From: CAZKUN01 sp964555935
GTDB taxonomy: Bacteria > Armatimonadota > Zipacnadia > Zipacnadales > VGFC01
Assembly: GCA_964555935.1 (NCBI GenBank)
Contig: CAZKUN010000192.1
Location: forward strand, 1-18,113
Direction: 5' to 3'
Length of the DNA: 18,113 bases
In this document: piece after piece, positions 4,747 to 12,076 of the stretch
How the letters are laid out: the number at the start of each line of letters is the position of its first letter
Position numbering within the stretch: the stretch's first letter is position 1
Made by a program: the position numbers and the translations under genes
The notes under the pieces: model-generated
Seen by the model: the letters and a program-made list of their open reading frames with translations, nothing else
Databases searched by the model: none
What the model was told of the DNA's origin: nothing

Positions 4747-7424
4747 AGTTGGCTATCGATGGCGGCGATGAGTTCGTCGGCGCGGATGGGCTTGGAGACG
4801 TAGCCGGTCATGCCGGCGTCCAGGAAACGCCGTTCATCGCCCGCCATGGCGTGGGCGGTGAGCGCGATAATCGGGATGCAAGTGCCTGTCTGCTTCTCGT
4901 GTTCGCGGATGGCCTGCGTGGCCTCGATGCCATCCATCTCCGGCATTTGAACGTCCATCAGCACGAGATCCACGGATCCGGACTTGACGGCCTCGACGGC
5001 CTCGCGGCCGTTCTCGACGACCGTCACGGAGTGACCGGCCTTCTCAAGCAGTCGCAGGGCAAGACGCTGGTTGACGACGTTGTCCTCCGCCAGGAGGATA
5101 CGGAGCGCGCGCCGGGCCTCGCGGACGGTGTGGCGGGTGACGGGTTGGGCTGACGGTTCTTCGCCCTCATCGGCCAACGCCGTCACGAGCGCGTCGTGGA
5201 GTTCCGACTGGCGGACAGGCTTCATCAGGTAGCCGCGTATCCCCAGTTCTTCGCACTGCGCCGCATCCCCACGCATGCCGGATGATGTAAGCATGATGAT
5301 CGTGAGGTCGGCGAGGTCAGGCTCCGCCTGCACGCGCCGAGCAAGTTCGAAGCCATCCATCTCGGGCATGAGTCGGTCGAGCAGCAAGACGGTGAACGGC
5401 GCTCCGGCCTGGCGCGCATCGGCGAGCATCTCCAGGCCTTCGAGGCCGCCGGCGGCATCGCCGACCTCCGCGCCCCACGAGGAGATGTACTCGCGAAGGA
5501 TCATGCGGTTGGTGTCGTTGTCATCGACGATGAGGATCTTGAGCTGTGGGACCATCTCGGGCGTTGGCGTGGGCAGGGGGCGTGTCGGCGTGCCGATCGG
5601 GAAACGGGCCGTGAACTGGAAGGTGCTGCCGCAGCCGACTTCGCTCTCGACCGAGATGCGCCCCCCCATGACCTCGACGATGCGCTGGGAGATCGCCAAA
5701 CCCAGGCCGGTGCCGCTGTACTCGCGGGTGGCCGAGCTGTCCACCTGGGTGAACACCTCGAACACCGCATCGAGCTGGTCGGCGGGGATGCCGATGCCCG
5801 TGTCGGTGACCGCGAAGCCCAGGACGACCTCGGAATCGGTTGAGTCCTCGACGTTGACGTGGAGAACGACCTCGCCGCGGCCGGTGAACTTGATGGCATT
5901 GCCGATGAGATTGACGAGAATCTGGCGGAGTCGTCCGGGGTCCCCGAGGAGCGCATCTGGGCACTCGGGACTGATGTGGCAGAGCAGCTCAAGTCCCTTG
6001 CCGTGGGCCCGAACGCCGAGGGCGACGACGGCGGGCTCAACCGTAGCGCGGAGGCTGAAGTCGATCGCCTCCATGGAGAGCTGCCCGGCTTCTACCTTGG
6101 AGAGGTCGAGGATATCGTTGATGAGCGTCAAGAGGGCTTCGCCTGAGGTTTGGACGGTCTGCAGATACTCGCGCTGCTCGCGCGTGAGCTCAGTGTCGAG
6201 GGCAAGATCGGTCATGCCGATGATGGCGTTCATCGGGGTGCGGATCTCATGCGACATGTTGGCGAGGAACTCGCTCTTCGCGGCATTTGCGGCTTCGGCT
6301 TCGGCCGCCATCGCGTTCGCGCGCGTGACGGCCTCTTCGAGTTCGGCGTTGGCTTTGCGGAGGTCCTCGCGCGATTTCTCGCGCTCCTCGAGGAACGCGA
6401 CGCTGTCGGCGAGTCGCTTGAAGGTCGCGCGGACCAGCAGTGCTAGGGCGAGCCCGACCAGCACGATGCCAGACGCCGGGAGCGACCCAGGGGGCGTCCT
6501 GAGCGGGCCGATGGCAGTGGCGAGCGACGGCTCCCGATACTGGAATGCAAGCCACCATTGCTGGCCGAGGACAACCTCGCACTCGGTCCAAATGGTGGAC
6601 CAATCGCCGACGGTAAAGCGGGCGGGCGCACTGGCGTAGAACGCCGCGACGCCGCGGTCGTTGAACTGCGTTCGGTACCAGGCGAGGATCTCGTCGGTGA
6701 GATCATCACAGCCCATCACGGTGTCAGGGCCGCCCTCGCCGGCCAGGATGGTCACGTTGTCAAAGCTGCCGACCTCGAGCTGGTGCTCGATGGCGACGGA
6801 GGGGATCATCGCCGAGACCATGCCGGTGAGACCGGTGGCGTCGCGGACGGGCACGGACAGGACGAGGCCCGACATGAACTCACCGGTCTCGTCCTTCTGG
6901 CTCAACCGGACCGACTCGCTCAGCAGGGCCTCCAGCTCGGGGCGATCGGCGAAGACCCCCATCTGTGCGATCTGGACGGCGTACTCCTCCAACTCGCTCT
7001 CGTGGGAGTGGGATTCGTCGTCCCCTGGCTCGATGTGCTCGAAGGTCATGAAGGGGCGGGACGAGCCGTCGAAGCCGCGCTCGATCACACAGATCTCGCA
7101 GACGCGGCCTTGCTCCCACCCGCGCCGGAATATGGCCTCGAGGTGGCCGCGCGACGCATTGCTCATGGCGCGGACGTCAGGGTCGAGGCTGATGAATAGG
7201 CTGTCGGCGTAGATGCCGCCGAAGAACTCCTCGATATGCTCGCGGGTGCCAGCCATGTGGGTACGGGCTTCGGCGAGGGCCGAGTCGCGGGCCCTGCGGA
7301 CATCGAGACGCGCCTCGCGAACGGCGAGGACGGCACCACCGACGGTCACGACGCCGATGGCGGCGATGATCACCGATATGGGGACTCTCGAGTGGCCGCT
7401 CGGCGTGGGCGCCGGGGACGCCAT
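4743..7424 (-). CDS. Membrane-bound hybrid sensor histidine kinase with two receiver domains
   Basis: The 893-residue protein has a membrane segment at ~14-35, an extracytoplasmic sensor region of about 280 residues (~36-315) of no recognised type, a second membrane segment at ~316-335 and a predicted coiled coil at ~345-385. The HisKA domain has the phospho-acceptor His392 in NMSHEIRTPMN. The ATPase domain shows the N box (Asn505, Asn509), DTGIGI at 541-546 and GTGLGL at 571-576. Two receiver domains follow, at ~628-750 (Asp683 in LLDRLMPEMD, Lys735) and ~774-893 (Asp824 in LMDVQMPEMD, Lys878). Autophosphorylation and relay are expected. There is no C-terminal HPt domain, so a separate phosphotransfer protein is probably needed; no partner regulator is adjacent. 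The start at 7424 is supported by GAGG ten bases upstream. The stop lies in a hairpin repeat tail. Confidence 0.93.
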   Translation of the reverse strand: MASPAPTPSGHSRVPISVIIAAIGVVTVGGAVLAVREARLDVRRARDSALAEARTHMAGTREHIEEFFGGIYADSLFISLDPDVRAMSNASRGHLEAIFRRGWEQGRVCEICVIERGFDGSSRPFMTFEHIEPGDDESHSHESELEEYAVQIAQMGVFADRPELEALLSESVRLSQKDETGEFMSGLVLSVPVRDATGLTGMVSAMIPSVAIEHQLEVGSFDNVTILAGEGGPDTVMGCDDLTDEILAWYRTQFNDRGVAAFYASAPARFTVGDWSTIWTECEVVLGQQWWLAFQYREPSLATAIGPLRTPPGSLPASGIVLVGLALALLVRATFKRLADSVAFLEEREKSREDLRKANAELEEAVTRANAMAAEAEAANAAKSEFLANMSHEIRTPMNAIIGMTDLALDTELTREQREYLQTVQTSGEALLTLINDILDLSKVEAGQLSMEAIDFSLRATVEPAVVALGVRAHGKGLELLCHISPECPDALLGDPGRLRQILVNLIGNAIKFTGRGEVVLHVNVEDSTDSEVVLGFAVTDTGIGIPADQLDAVFEVFTQVDSSATREYSGTGLGLAISQRIVEVMGGRISVESEVGCGSTFQFTARFPIGTPTRPLPTPTPEMVPQLKILIVDDNDTNRMILREYISSWGAEVGDAAGGLEGLEMLADARQAGAPFTVLLLDRLMPEMDGFELARRVQAEPDLADLTIIMLTSSGMRGDAAQCEELGIRGYLMKPVRQSELHDALVTALADEGEEPSAQPVTRHTVREARRALRILLAEDNVVNQRLALRLLEKAGHSVTVVENGREAVEAVKSGSVDLVLMDVQMPEMDGIEATQAIREHEKQTGTCIPIIALTAHAMAGDERRFLDAGMTGYVSKPIRADELIAAIDSQL

Positions 7425-7493
7425 GTGACAAGTTCCTCATCTTCAACTGGGTGTCCGATTACTGGTGACTATTCGACGAGGGTTCGCGGAGGT

Positions 7494-7519
7494 CCTGCCG
7501 GGCGAGCAGAGCCCGCAGG
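7494..7519. repeat. GC-rich inverted repeat upstream of the histidine kinase
   Basis: CCTGC(C)GGGC (7494-7503) pairs with GCCCGCAGG (7511-7519), giving 9 bp with one bulged C around a 7-base loop. It lies between the divergent kinase gene and the tRNA promoter and could be 5' leader structure of the kinase mRNA. It does not clearly match the dispersed hairpin family. Confidence 0.55.
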
Positions 7520-7571
7520 GGGGATGGGGAAGCGGGCAAATCTAGGGTGCGGCGGGGGGTGGCAATTCTCG

Positions 7572-7600
7572 TTGACACCGGTTGATGAGGTTGCTATACT
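7572..7600 (+). promoter_or_regulatory. Strong sigma70-type promoter of the tRNA cluster
   Basis: TTGACA (7572-7577) matches the -35 consensus fully. After 17 bases, TATACT (7595-7600) matches the -10 at five of six positions. Transcription should start near 7607, about 23 nt before tRNA-Pro. It is the best promoter in the window. Confidence 0.85.
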
Positions 7601-7629
7601 CTACCCTCTGTCGTGATGGGGATGGGAGT

Positions 7630-7706
7630 CGGGGCGTGGCGCAGCTTGGTAGCGCGCGTGCCTTGGGAGCACGAGGTCGCCGGTTCAAATCCGGCCGCCC
7701 CGACCA
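7630..7706 (+). tRNA. tRNA-Pro (anticodon TGG)
   Basis: The acceptor arms CGGGGCG and CGCCCCG pair perfectly. The anticodon stem CGTGC/GCACG holds the loop CTTGGGA, giving UGG. The T arm GCCGG-TTCAAAT-CCGGC is complete, and CCA is encoded. It is the first gene after the promoter. Confidence 0.97.
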
Positions 7707-7754
7707 AAGGCACCCCTCGTCAACGAGTTGCGCGGACGGACAACGGCGATAGGT

Positions 7755-7831
7755 GCGGAGGTAGCTCAGGCCGGTAGAGCGTCAGCCTTCCAAGCTGAGG
7801 GTCGCGGGTTCGAATCCCGTCCTCCGCTCCA
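7755..7831 (+). tRNA. tRNA-Gly (anticodon TCC)
   Basis: The acceptor arms GCGGAGG/CCTCCGC pair perfectly. The anticodon loop CTTCCAA gives UCC. The T arm GCGGG-TTCGAAT-CCCGT has one G-T pair, and CCA is encoded. A hairpin repeat lies between this gene and the next tRNA. Confidence 0.96.
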
Positions 7832-7850
7832 AGCAACGGCAGGGAACGGC

Positions 7851-7875
7851 GGTGGGCCGGAATGCCCGCCCCACG
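7851..7875 (+). repeat. Hairpin repeat inside the tRNA cluster, GG(T)GGGC stem
   Basis: A 7-bp stem with one T-G pair (7851-7857 with 7864-7870), the loop CGGAAT and the tail CCACG. ACGGCG is at 7846-7851. It shares GGAATGCCCGC with the copy at 11974-11993. If the tRNAs are co-transcribed, the hairpin is part of the precursor RNA. Confidence 0.7.
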
Positions 7876-7902
7876 ACACGGATCTGTAAGGCGGAGCCAC
7901 TC

Positions 7903-7979
<77 letters not shown>

Positions 7980-8004
7980 CAGATACCGTAGTCGGCCTAT
8001 AGAC

Positions 8005-8081
8005 GCGCCGGTAGCTCAGTGGATTAGAGCAACGGACTTCGGATCCGTGGGTCGGGGGTTCGAGTCCCTCCCGGCGCGCCA
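8005..8081 (+). tRNA. tRNA-Arg (anticodon TCG)
   Basis: The acceptor arms GCGCCGG/CCGGCGC pair perfectly. The anticodon loop CTTCGGA gives UCG, reading CGA and perhaps other CGN codons. CCA is encoded. Its 5' half closely resembles the preceding tRNA-Arg. Confidence 0.95.
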
Positions 8082-8114
8082 GACAGGCCATCGGAACGTT
8101 GCGGTTGGAAAAGT

Positions 8115-8190
8115 GGGTCGTTAGCTCAGTTGGCAGAGCAGGGCACTCTTAATGCCAAGGTCGGAGGTTCGAGTCCTCCACGACCCACCA
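8115..8190 (+). tRNA. tRNA-Lys (anticodon CTT)
   Basis: The acceptor arms GGGTCGT/ACGACCC pair perfectly. The anticodon loop CTCTTAA gives CUU. The anticodon stem has one G-A mismatch at its outer end. CCA is encoded. Confidence 0.96.
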
Positions 8191-8199
8191 TACGAACGA

Positions 8200-8247
8200 C
8201 ATGGGCCCGGATTCGCCGAGTTGACAGACCCGCGAAGCCGGGCCATG
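8200..8247. repeat. Long imperfect inverted repeat in the tRNA-Lys to tRNA-Leu spacer
   Basis: Positions 8200-8216 pair with 8232-8247: about 15 bp with one bulged G and one A-G mismatch, around a 15-base loop. TTGACA starts in the loop at 8221, and CATGAT (four of six -10 matches) follows after 17 bases, so the element may overlap a weak second promoter for tRNA-Leu. A 6-bp GC hairpin (8259-8264 with 8275-8280) follows. Confidence 0.6.
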
Positions 8248-8293
8248 ATTGTGTGAAGGGGCGCCCATTTCGGCGCGCCCGGGCGCACAACGG

Positions 8294-8377
8294 GGGCGCG
8301 TGGTGGAATGGCAGACACGCATGGTTTAGGACCATGTGGGGCAACCCATGAGAGTTCGAATCTCTCCGCGCCCACCA
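8294..8377 (+). tRNA. tRNA-Leu (anticodon TAG)
   Basis: The acceptor arms GGGCGCG/CGCGCCC pair perfectly. The anticodon loop TTTAGGA gives UAG. A long variable arm (TGGGGCAACCCA) marks a class II tRNA, and CCA is encoded. It is the last gene of the cluster. Confidence 0.96.
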
Positions 8378-8387
8378 TTGCATACGG

Positions 8388-8415
8388 CAGGGGACAGTAA
8401 CAGGGGACAGGGGAT
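8388..8415. repeat. Short direct repeats CAGGGGA(C/T)
   Basis: Three copies start at 8388, 8401 and 8408, just after tRNA-Leu and before a hairpin repeat. They form a small low-complexity block of unknown role. Confidence 0.6.
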
Positions 8416-8432
8416 GGGGGCAGAACGGCAAC

Positions 8433-8460
8433 GGCGCATGAGCTGGGAAGCTCATGCTAC
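8433..8460 (+). repeat. Hairpin repeat, GCATGAGCT stem, copy 2
   Basis: A perfect 9-bp stem (8436-8444 with 8449-8457) with a GGGA loop and TAC tail. All 28 bases match 645-672. ACGGCG is at 8431-8436. Directly after it, TACGAGACGAC occurs twice, at 8458 and 8471. Confidence 0.85.
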
Positions 8461-8538
8461 GAGACGACAGTACGAGACGACACAGGGCGCCGGCATTTCG
8501 AGGCGCAACGACAATTCGGGGATAGCGCGGTTTGGGGT

Positions 8539-8563
8539 ACGCCGGACGGAAAACGGCCGGTGT
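8539..8563. repeat. Inverted repeat in the tig upstream region
   Basis: ACGCCGG (8539-8545) pairs with CCGGTGT (8557-8563): 7 bp with one G-T pair around an 11-base loop. It lies about 43 nt before the tig start and may be leader structure or the end of an upstream transcript. No clear promoter for tig was seen. Confidence 0.4.
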
Positions 8564-8592
8564 CGGTGACTATCAGAGCGCTCGTCTTCGCT

Positions 8593-8608
8593 GGAGGTAA
8601 TCAGTTTG
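8593..8608 (+). promoter_or_regulatory. Shine-Dalgarno that fixes a TTG start for tig
   Basis: GGAGG (8593-8597) sits eight bases before TTG at 8606-8608. The protein that follows (MFVIAQ...) has a normal trigger factor N-terminus, so the rare TTG is the best start. Confidence 0.75.
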
Positions 8609-9904
8609 TTTGTTATAGCCCAGCCTGAACCGGGCAGCACGCTACGTCTCAAGGTTTACATGGAGCAGAAGCACGTAGATCGTGCTTACACCAAGCTCTT
8701 CCAGGATCTCGCGAACCGCGGCGACATTCCAGGCTTCCGCAAGGGTAAAGTGCCTGAGTGGCGGATCCGCCGTCAGTTCGGCGAGGGCGTCATCGATGGT
8801 GCCGTCTACGGTGAGGTGCTTGAGCAGGCCCTCCGCGGCGCGCTCACGTATGGCGATGTCAACCCCACGCAACCAGCCGACCTCGGCGACGAGGACGAGG
8901 AGCCCAAGGCGACGCAGAGCCAGCCGCTGACCGTCGAAGCGCTCTTTAAGGTGCGGCCGGAGACGCGCGTACCGGACTGGGTGGGCATCGAACTCGAGGC
9001 CCCCGACACAGAGCCGACGGACGAGCAGGTCGACGAAGAGATCAAGAGCCTGCGCGACGCGGCCGCGGAACTCGTCGATGCCGACCGCAAGGAAGTCCAG
9101 GAGGGTGATCTCGTTGAGATCGACCTGCGGACGAAGGTCGAGGGCGAGGAGGGCGAGCCCGAAGCGAGGCAGGAAAGTCTGATCGTCGGCGAGAGCCGCT
9201 ACGATCCGCCGATCGACACGCACGTCATGGGCCATTCCGTCGGCGAGACGGTCGACTTTGAGGTGACCTACCCGGACCGGGTCGGCATGGGCGAACTGGC
9301 GGGCAAGACAGTGGAGATGTCGGCCGACATCAAGGACTTGCGCGAGCGCAAGGTCCCCGAGCTTGATGACGCGTTCGCCGCGACGGCCGTCGACGGGGTG
9401 ACGACTGTCGATGAGCTTCGCGAGGAGTTGACCAAGCGCGTCCTCGACCGCAACCAGGACCTGGCGAACACCGTCGTGCGCGCAAACGCGGCGAAGTGGC
9501 TGCGGGAGAACGTCACGATCGACATGCCGGGCGGCCTGGCGGACATGCCCGAGGCGGAGATGCAAGCGGAGGGCTCGGAAGAGGGGTTTGACATGATCAA
9601 GCTCTCATTCGCATCCGAGGCCGTGCTCGAGCAACAGGGCGTTGAGGTAAGCGAGGACGAACTGCGCGCGGAGTACATGATGCTCGGCGCAAGCCGTGGC
9701 ATGGATGTGGCGACGCTGTCGCAGGATGAGATGGGTGGCGAGGTCCAGGGCCTGCTCCGGGACCGCATCGTCCGCCAGAAGGCCGCGGACGTAATCGCCG
9801 AGACGGCGACGCGCAAGGTCATCCCAATGTCGGAGTTGCTCGGCCGCGATGACGCGGACGAGGCGGACGCGTCGGACGGAAGCGACGAGGCCACGGAGGA
9901 GTAA
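8606..9904 (+). CDS. tig: Trigger factor, ribosome-associated chaperone and peptidyl-prolyl isomerase
   Basis: The 432-residue protein has the usual length and order of domains. The N-terminal ribosome-binding domain carries the signature GFRKGKVP at 43-50, which contacts the exit-tunnel protein L23. An FKBP-like isomerase domain lies at ~165-248 (GDLVEIDL to VEMSADIKDL), and the helical C-terminal substrate cradle at ~250-400. Trigger factor shields nascent chains as they leave the ribosome. An acidic stretch (~93-106, GDEDEEP) in the ribosome-binding domain and an acidic tail (last ~20 residues) look lineage-specific. The start is TTG, supported by a strong Shine-Dalgarno. clpP begins 4 nt after the stop, so the two are very likely co-transcribed and translationally coupled, as in many bacteria. 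Confidence 0.95.
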   Translation: MFVIAQPEPGSTLRLKVYMEQKHVDRAYTKLFQDLANRGDIPGFRKGKVPEWRIRRQFGEGVIDGAVYGEVLEQALRGALTYGDVNPTQPADLGDEDEEPKATQSQPLTVEALFKVRPETRVPDWVGIELEAPDTEPTDEQVDEEIKSLRDAAAELVDADRKEVQEGDLVEIDLRTKVEGEEGEPEARQESLIVGESRYDPPIDTHVMGHSVGETVDFEVTYPDRVGMGELAGKTVEMSADIKDLRERKVPELDDAFAATAVDGVTTVDELREELTKRVLDRNQDLANTVVRANAAKWLRENVTIDMPGGLADMPEAEMQAEGSEEGFDMIKLSFASEAVLEQQGVEVSEDELRAEYMMLGASRGMDVATLSQDEMGGEVQGLLRDRIVRQKAADVIAETATRKVIPMSELLGRDDADEADASDGSDEATEE

Positions 9905-9908
9905 TCAA

Positions 9909-10529
9909 ATGTCCAGACCCATTGATCCGCAGAGCTTGATCATCCCGAGCGTCATCGAGCAGACGCCGCGTGGCGAGCGGGTATTTGACATCTACTCACG
10001 GCTCCTGAAAGATCGCATCCTGTTCATTGGGGCGCCGATTGATGACATGATGGCGAATCTGGTCATCGCTCAGCTATTGCACCTGCAGGGCGACGATCCG
10101 ACCGAGAAGATCGACATGTATATCAACAGCCCGGGCGGGTCGATCTCGTCGGGGCTCGCGATTCTGGACACAATGGAGTACATCGCGCCCGAGGTACACA
10201 CGTGGTGCGTGGGGCAGGCGGCGAGCATGGCGGCGGTGTTGCTCTCAGCGGGCGCCAAGGGCCATCGCTCCGCGCTTCCGTATAGCCGGGTGCTGATCCA
10301 CCAGCCGTTTGGCGGTTTCCAGGGCCAGGCGGTCGACATCGAGATCCAGGCGAAAGAGATCCTGCGGTTGCGCGGGTGGTTGAACACCATCCTAGCTGAG
10401 AACTGCGGGCAGCCCCTCGAGAAGATCGAGCAGGATACAGACCGCGACTACTACATGACGGCCGAGGAGGCGGTGGAGTACGGGCTTATCGACTTCATCG
10501 CGCACACGCAGCCGGATGATGATGTGTAG
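9909..10529 (+). CDS. clpP: ATP-dependent Clp protease proteolytic subunit ClpP
   Basis: The 206-residue protein is full length for ClpP, the serine peptidase that forms a two-ring barrel in the cytosol and works with ClpX. The catalytic residues are Ser106 (GQAASM), His131 (LIHQP) and the Asp of TDRD near 180. The substrate-groove YINSPGGS (71-78) and MTAEEAVEYGLID (183-195) are typical. The frame extends upstream into tig, but the ATG at 9909 is preferred. It follows GGAGGAG with a 7-nt spacer, lies 4 nt after the tig stop, and gives the usual MSRPIDPQSLIIPSVIEQ N-terminus. A 151-bp gap with a hairpin repeat separates it from clpX. Confidence 0.97.
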   Translation: MSRPIDPQSLIIPSVIEQTPRGERVFDIYSRLLKDRILFIGAPIDDMMANLVIAQLLHLQGDDPTEKIDMYINSPGGSISSGLAILDTMEYIAPEVHTWCVGQAASMAAVLLSAGAKGHRSALPYSRVLIHQPFGGFQGQAVDIEIQAKEILRLRGWLNTILAENCGQPLEKIEQDTDRDYYMTAEEAVEYGLIDFIAHTQPDDDV

Positions 10530-10589
10530 AATAGCACTGAAATAGGGAACAAGGACGGTGGGGGGCACGGGACGGATGACGGCGGTGGC

Positions 10590-10615
10590 GGAAACTTGCT
10601 GAGTTTCCCTGCTAA
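10590..10615 (+). repeat. Hairpin repeat, GGAAACT stem, copy 2
   Basis: A perfect 7-bp stem (10590-10596 with 10602-10608), loop TGCTG and tail CTGCTAA. ACGGCG is at 10579-10584. It shares GAGTTTCCCTGCT with the copy at 17253-17271 and lies between clpP and clpX. Confidence 0.78.
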
Positions 10616-10680
10616 TGTCCCTCCAGACAGTTGTGGGGCCTACAGCACGACGTAGCTAACTGGAAGGGAGTACCGCGCCG

Positions 10681-11964
10681 ATGACGGACGACACGAGTCG
10701 GAAGGGACGCGGTCCCCGCTGTTCCTTCTGTGACAAAGAGAAGCCGACGCAGGTCAAGGACCTGATTGCCGGTCCCGGCGTGTATATCTGCGTCGACTGC
10801 GTTGAGTTGTGCAACCAGATCATCAAGGGCAAGGAGCGCGACCGTGACGAGCAACGTCATGCCGATCTGCTCCAAGGACCCATCCCAACGCCTCGCGAGA
10901 TCAAGGACGTTCTGGACGAGTATGTAATCGGCCAAGACGGTGCCAAGAAGACGCTGTCGGTGGCGGTGTATAACCACTTCAAGCGAGTTCGGATTGGGCA
11001 CGTTGAGTCCGATGTCGAGATCGATAAGAGCAACATCTTGCTCATCGGCCCGACGGGTTCGGGCAAGACGCTCCTCGCGCAGTCCCTCGCCCGCTTCCTG
11101 GACGTGCCGTTTGCTATTGCCGACGCGACGACCGTGACGGAGGCGGGGTACGTCGGCGAGGATGTCGAGAACATCATTCTGCAGCTCGTCATCTCAGCCG
11201 GCGGCGACATCGAGCGGGCCGAGCACGGGATCATCTACATCGACGAGATCGACAAGATCTCTCGGAAGTCGGACAACCCGTCGATCACGCGCGACGTCAG
11301 TGGCGAAGGGGTGCAGCAGGCGCTGCTGAAGATCCTCGAGGGGACGATTGCAAACGTGCCGCCGCAGGGCGGCCGGAAGCACCCGCAGCAGGAGTACCTG
11401 CGGATCAACACCAAGGACATCCTGTTCATCTGTGGCGGTGTCTTCGAGGGCTTGGCCGATATCGTCCGGTCGCGGACGCATAAGCGGTCGGTGGGCTTTG
11501 GCTCCGCGAAGCAGGGCGCCGATGAGCGTGACGACTGGGCCGTGATGAACGACGTGATTCCCGAGGACATCGTGAAGTATGGGATGATCCCGGAGTTCAC
11601 CGGTCGCTTGCCGGTTATCGCGACGCTGGAGAGCCTCTCGAAGGATGAGCTGAAGCGGATCCTCGTGGAGCCCAAGAACGCAGTCGTGCGGCAGTATCAG
11701 AAGATGCTGCAGATGTTCGATGACGTCGAGCTGGTCTTCACGGACGCGGCGCTGGACGCCATCGCCGAGGACGCGCTCAAGAAAGCTACCGGCGCGCGAG
11801 CGCTCCGGACGGTGATCGAGCACATCATGACGGACGTGATGTTCGACATCCCGTCGGATCCCGACATCGTGGAATGCACGATCGACGCAGACACGATCAC
11901 CGACGGCGTGATGCCGACGTTGCGGCGGCGGGATGGGGCGAAGGGTCAGCAGCGGAGCGCATAA
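10681..11964 (+). CDS. clpX: ATP-dependent Clp protease ATP-binding subunit ClpX
   Basis: The 427-residue AAA+ unfoldase has the usual length. An N-terminal zinc-binding domain uses Cys14, Cys17, Cys37 and Cys40. The AAA+ core shows Walker A GPTGSGKT at 123-130, pore loop GYVG at 156-159, Walker B IIYIDEID with Glu189, arginine finger Arg309 in FTGRL and sensor 2 GARALR with Arg373. The loop that docks into ClpP reads VGF (271-273), a mild change from the common IGF. ClpX recognises substrates through its zinc domain and pore, unfolds them with ATP and feeds them into ClpP. The ATG start is preceded by GGGAG with a 10-nt spacer. The 151-bp gap to clpP suggests it may also have its own promoter, but none is clear. 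Confidence 0.97.
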   Translation: MTDDTSRKGRGPRCSFCDKEKPTQVKDLIAGPGVYICVDCVELCNQIIKGKERDRDEQRHADLLQGPIPTPREIKDVLDEYVIGQDGAKKTLSVAVYNHFKRVRIGHVESDVEIDKSNILLIGPTGSGKTLLAQSLARFLDVPFAIADATTVTEAGYVGEDVENIILQLVISAGGDIERAEHGIIYIDEIDKISRKSDNPSITRDVSGEGVQQALLKILEGTIANVPPQGGRKHPQQEYLRINTKDILFICGGVFEGLADIVRSRTHKRSVGFGSAKQGADERDDWAVMNDVIPEDIVKYGMIPEFTGRLPVIATLESLSKDELKRILVEPKNAVVRQYQKMLQMFDDVELVFTDAALDAIAEDALKKATGARALRTVIEHIMTDVMFDIPSDPDIVECTIDADTITDGVMPTLRRRDGAKGQQRSA

Positions 11965-11973
11965 CGGGACGGC

Positions 11974-11998
11974 CGCAGGCAGGAATGCCCGCGCCACG
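11974..11998 (+). repeat. Hairpin repeat, CGCAGGC/GCCCGCG stem
   Basis: A 7-bp arm pair with one A-C mismatch (11974-11980 with 11987-11993), loop AGGAAT and tail CCACG. GGAATGCCCGC is shared with the tRNA-cluster copy. It lies 9 nt after the clpX stop. Confidence 0.7.
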
Positions 11999-12019
11999 GT
12001 TGAACTTAGAAGGTACCCC

Positions 12020-12046
12020 AATCGCCGCGCGGCAAGCGCGGCGGTT
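12020..12046. repeat. Strong GC-rich hairpin in the clpX-lon gap
   Basis: AATCGCCGCGC (12020-12030) pairs with GCGCGGCGGTT (12036-12046): 11 bp with one T-G pair around loop GGCAA. It is about 30 nt before the lon ATG. The following TTGTCTG is not a good T-run, so it may be an mRNA leader structure, a weak terminator or a further repeat copy. Confidence 0.6.
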
Positions 12047-12076
12047 GTCTGTACATGGAGAGCACGCGCGCCAATC

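Noticed and set aside
5275..6639. A 454-codon plus-strand frame opposite the histidine kinase
   Set aside because: It is very Ser/Arg-rich and antisense to clear HisKA, ATPase and receiver motifs, so it is a reading-frame shadow.
8458..8481. TACGAGACGAC direct repeat as a target-site duplication
   Set aside because: The two copies lie side by side on one side of the hairpin (13-bp offset) and do not flank it.
11933..12076. Upstream extension of the lon frame into clpX
   Set aside because: It would cross two hairpins and encodes no Lon-like sequence; ATG 12077 gives a normal length.
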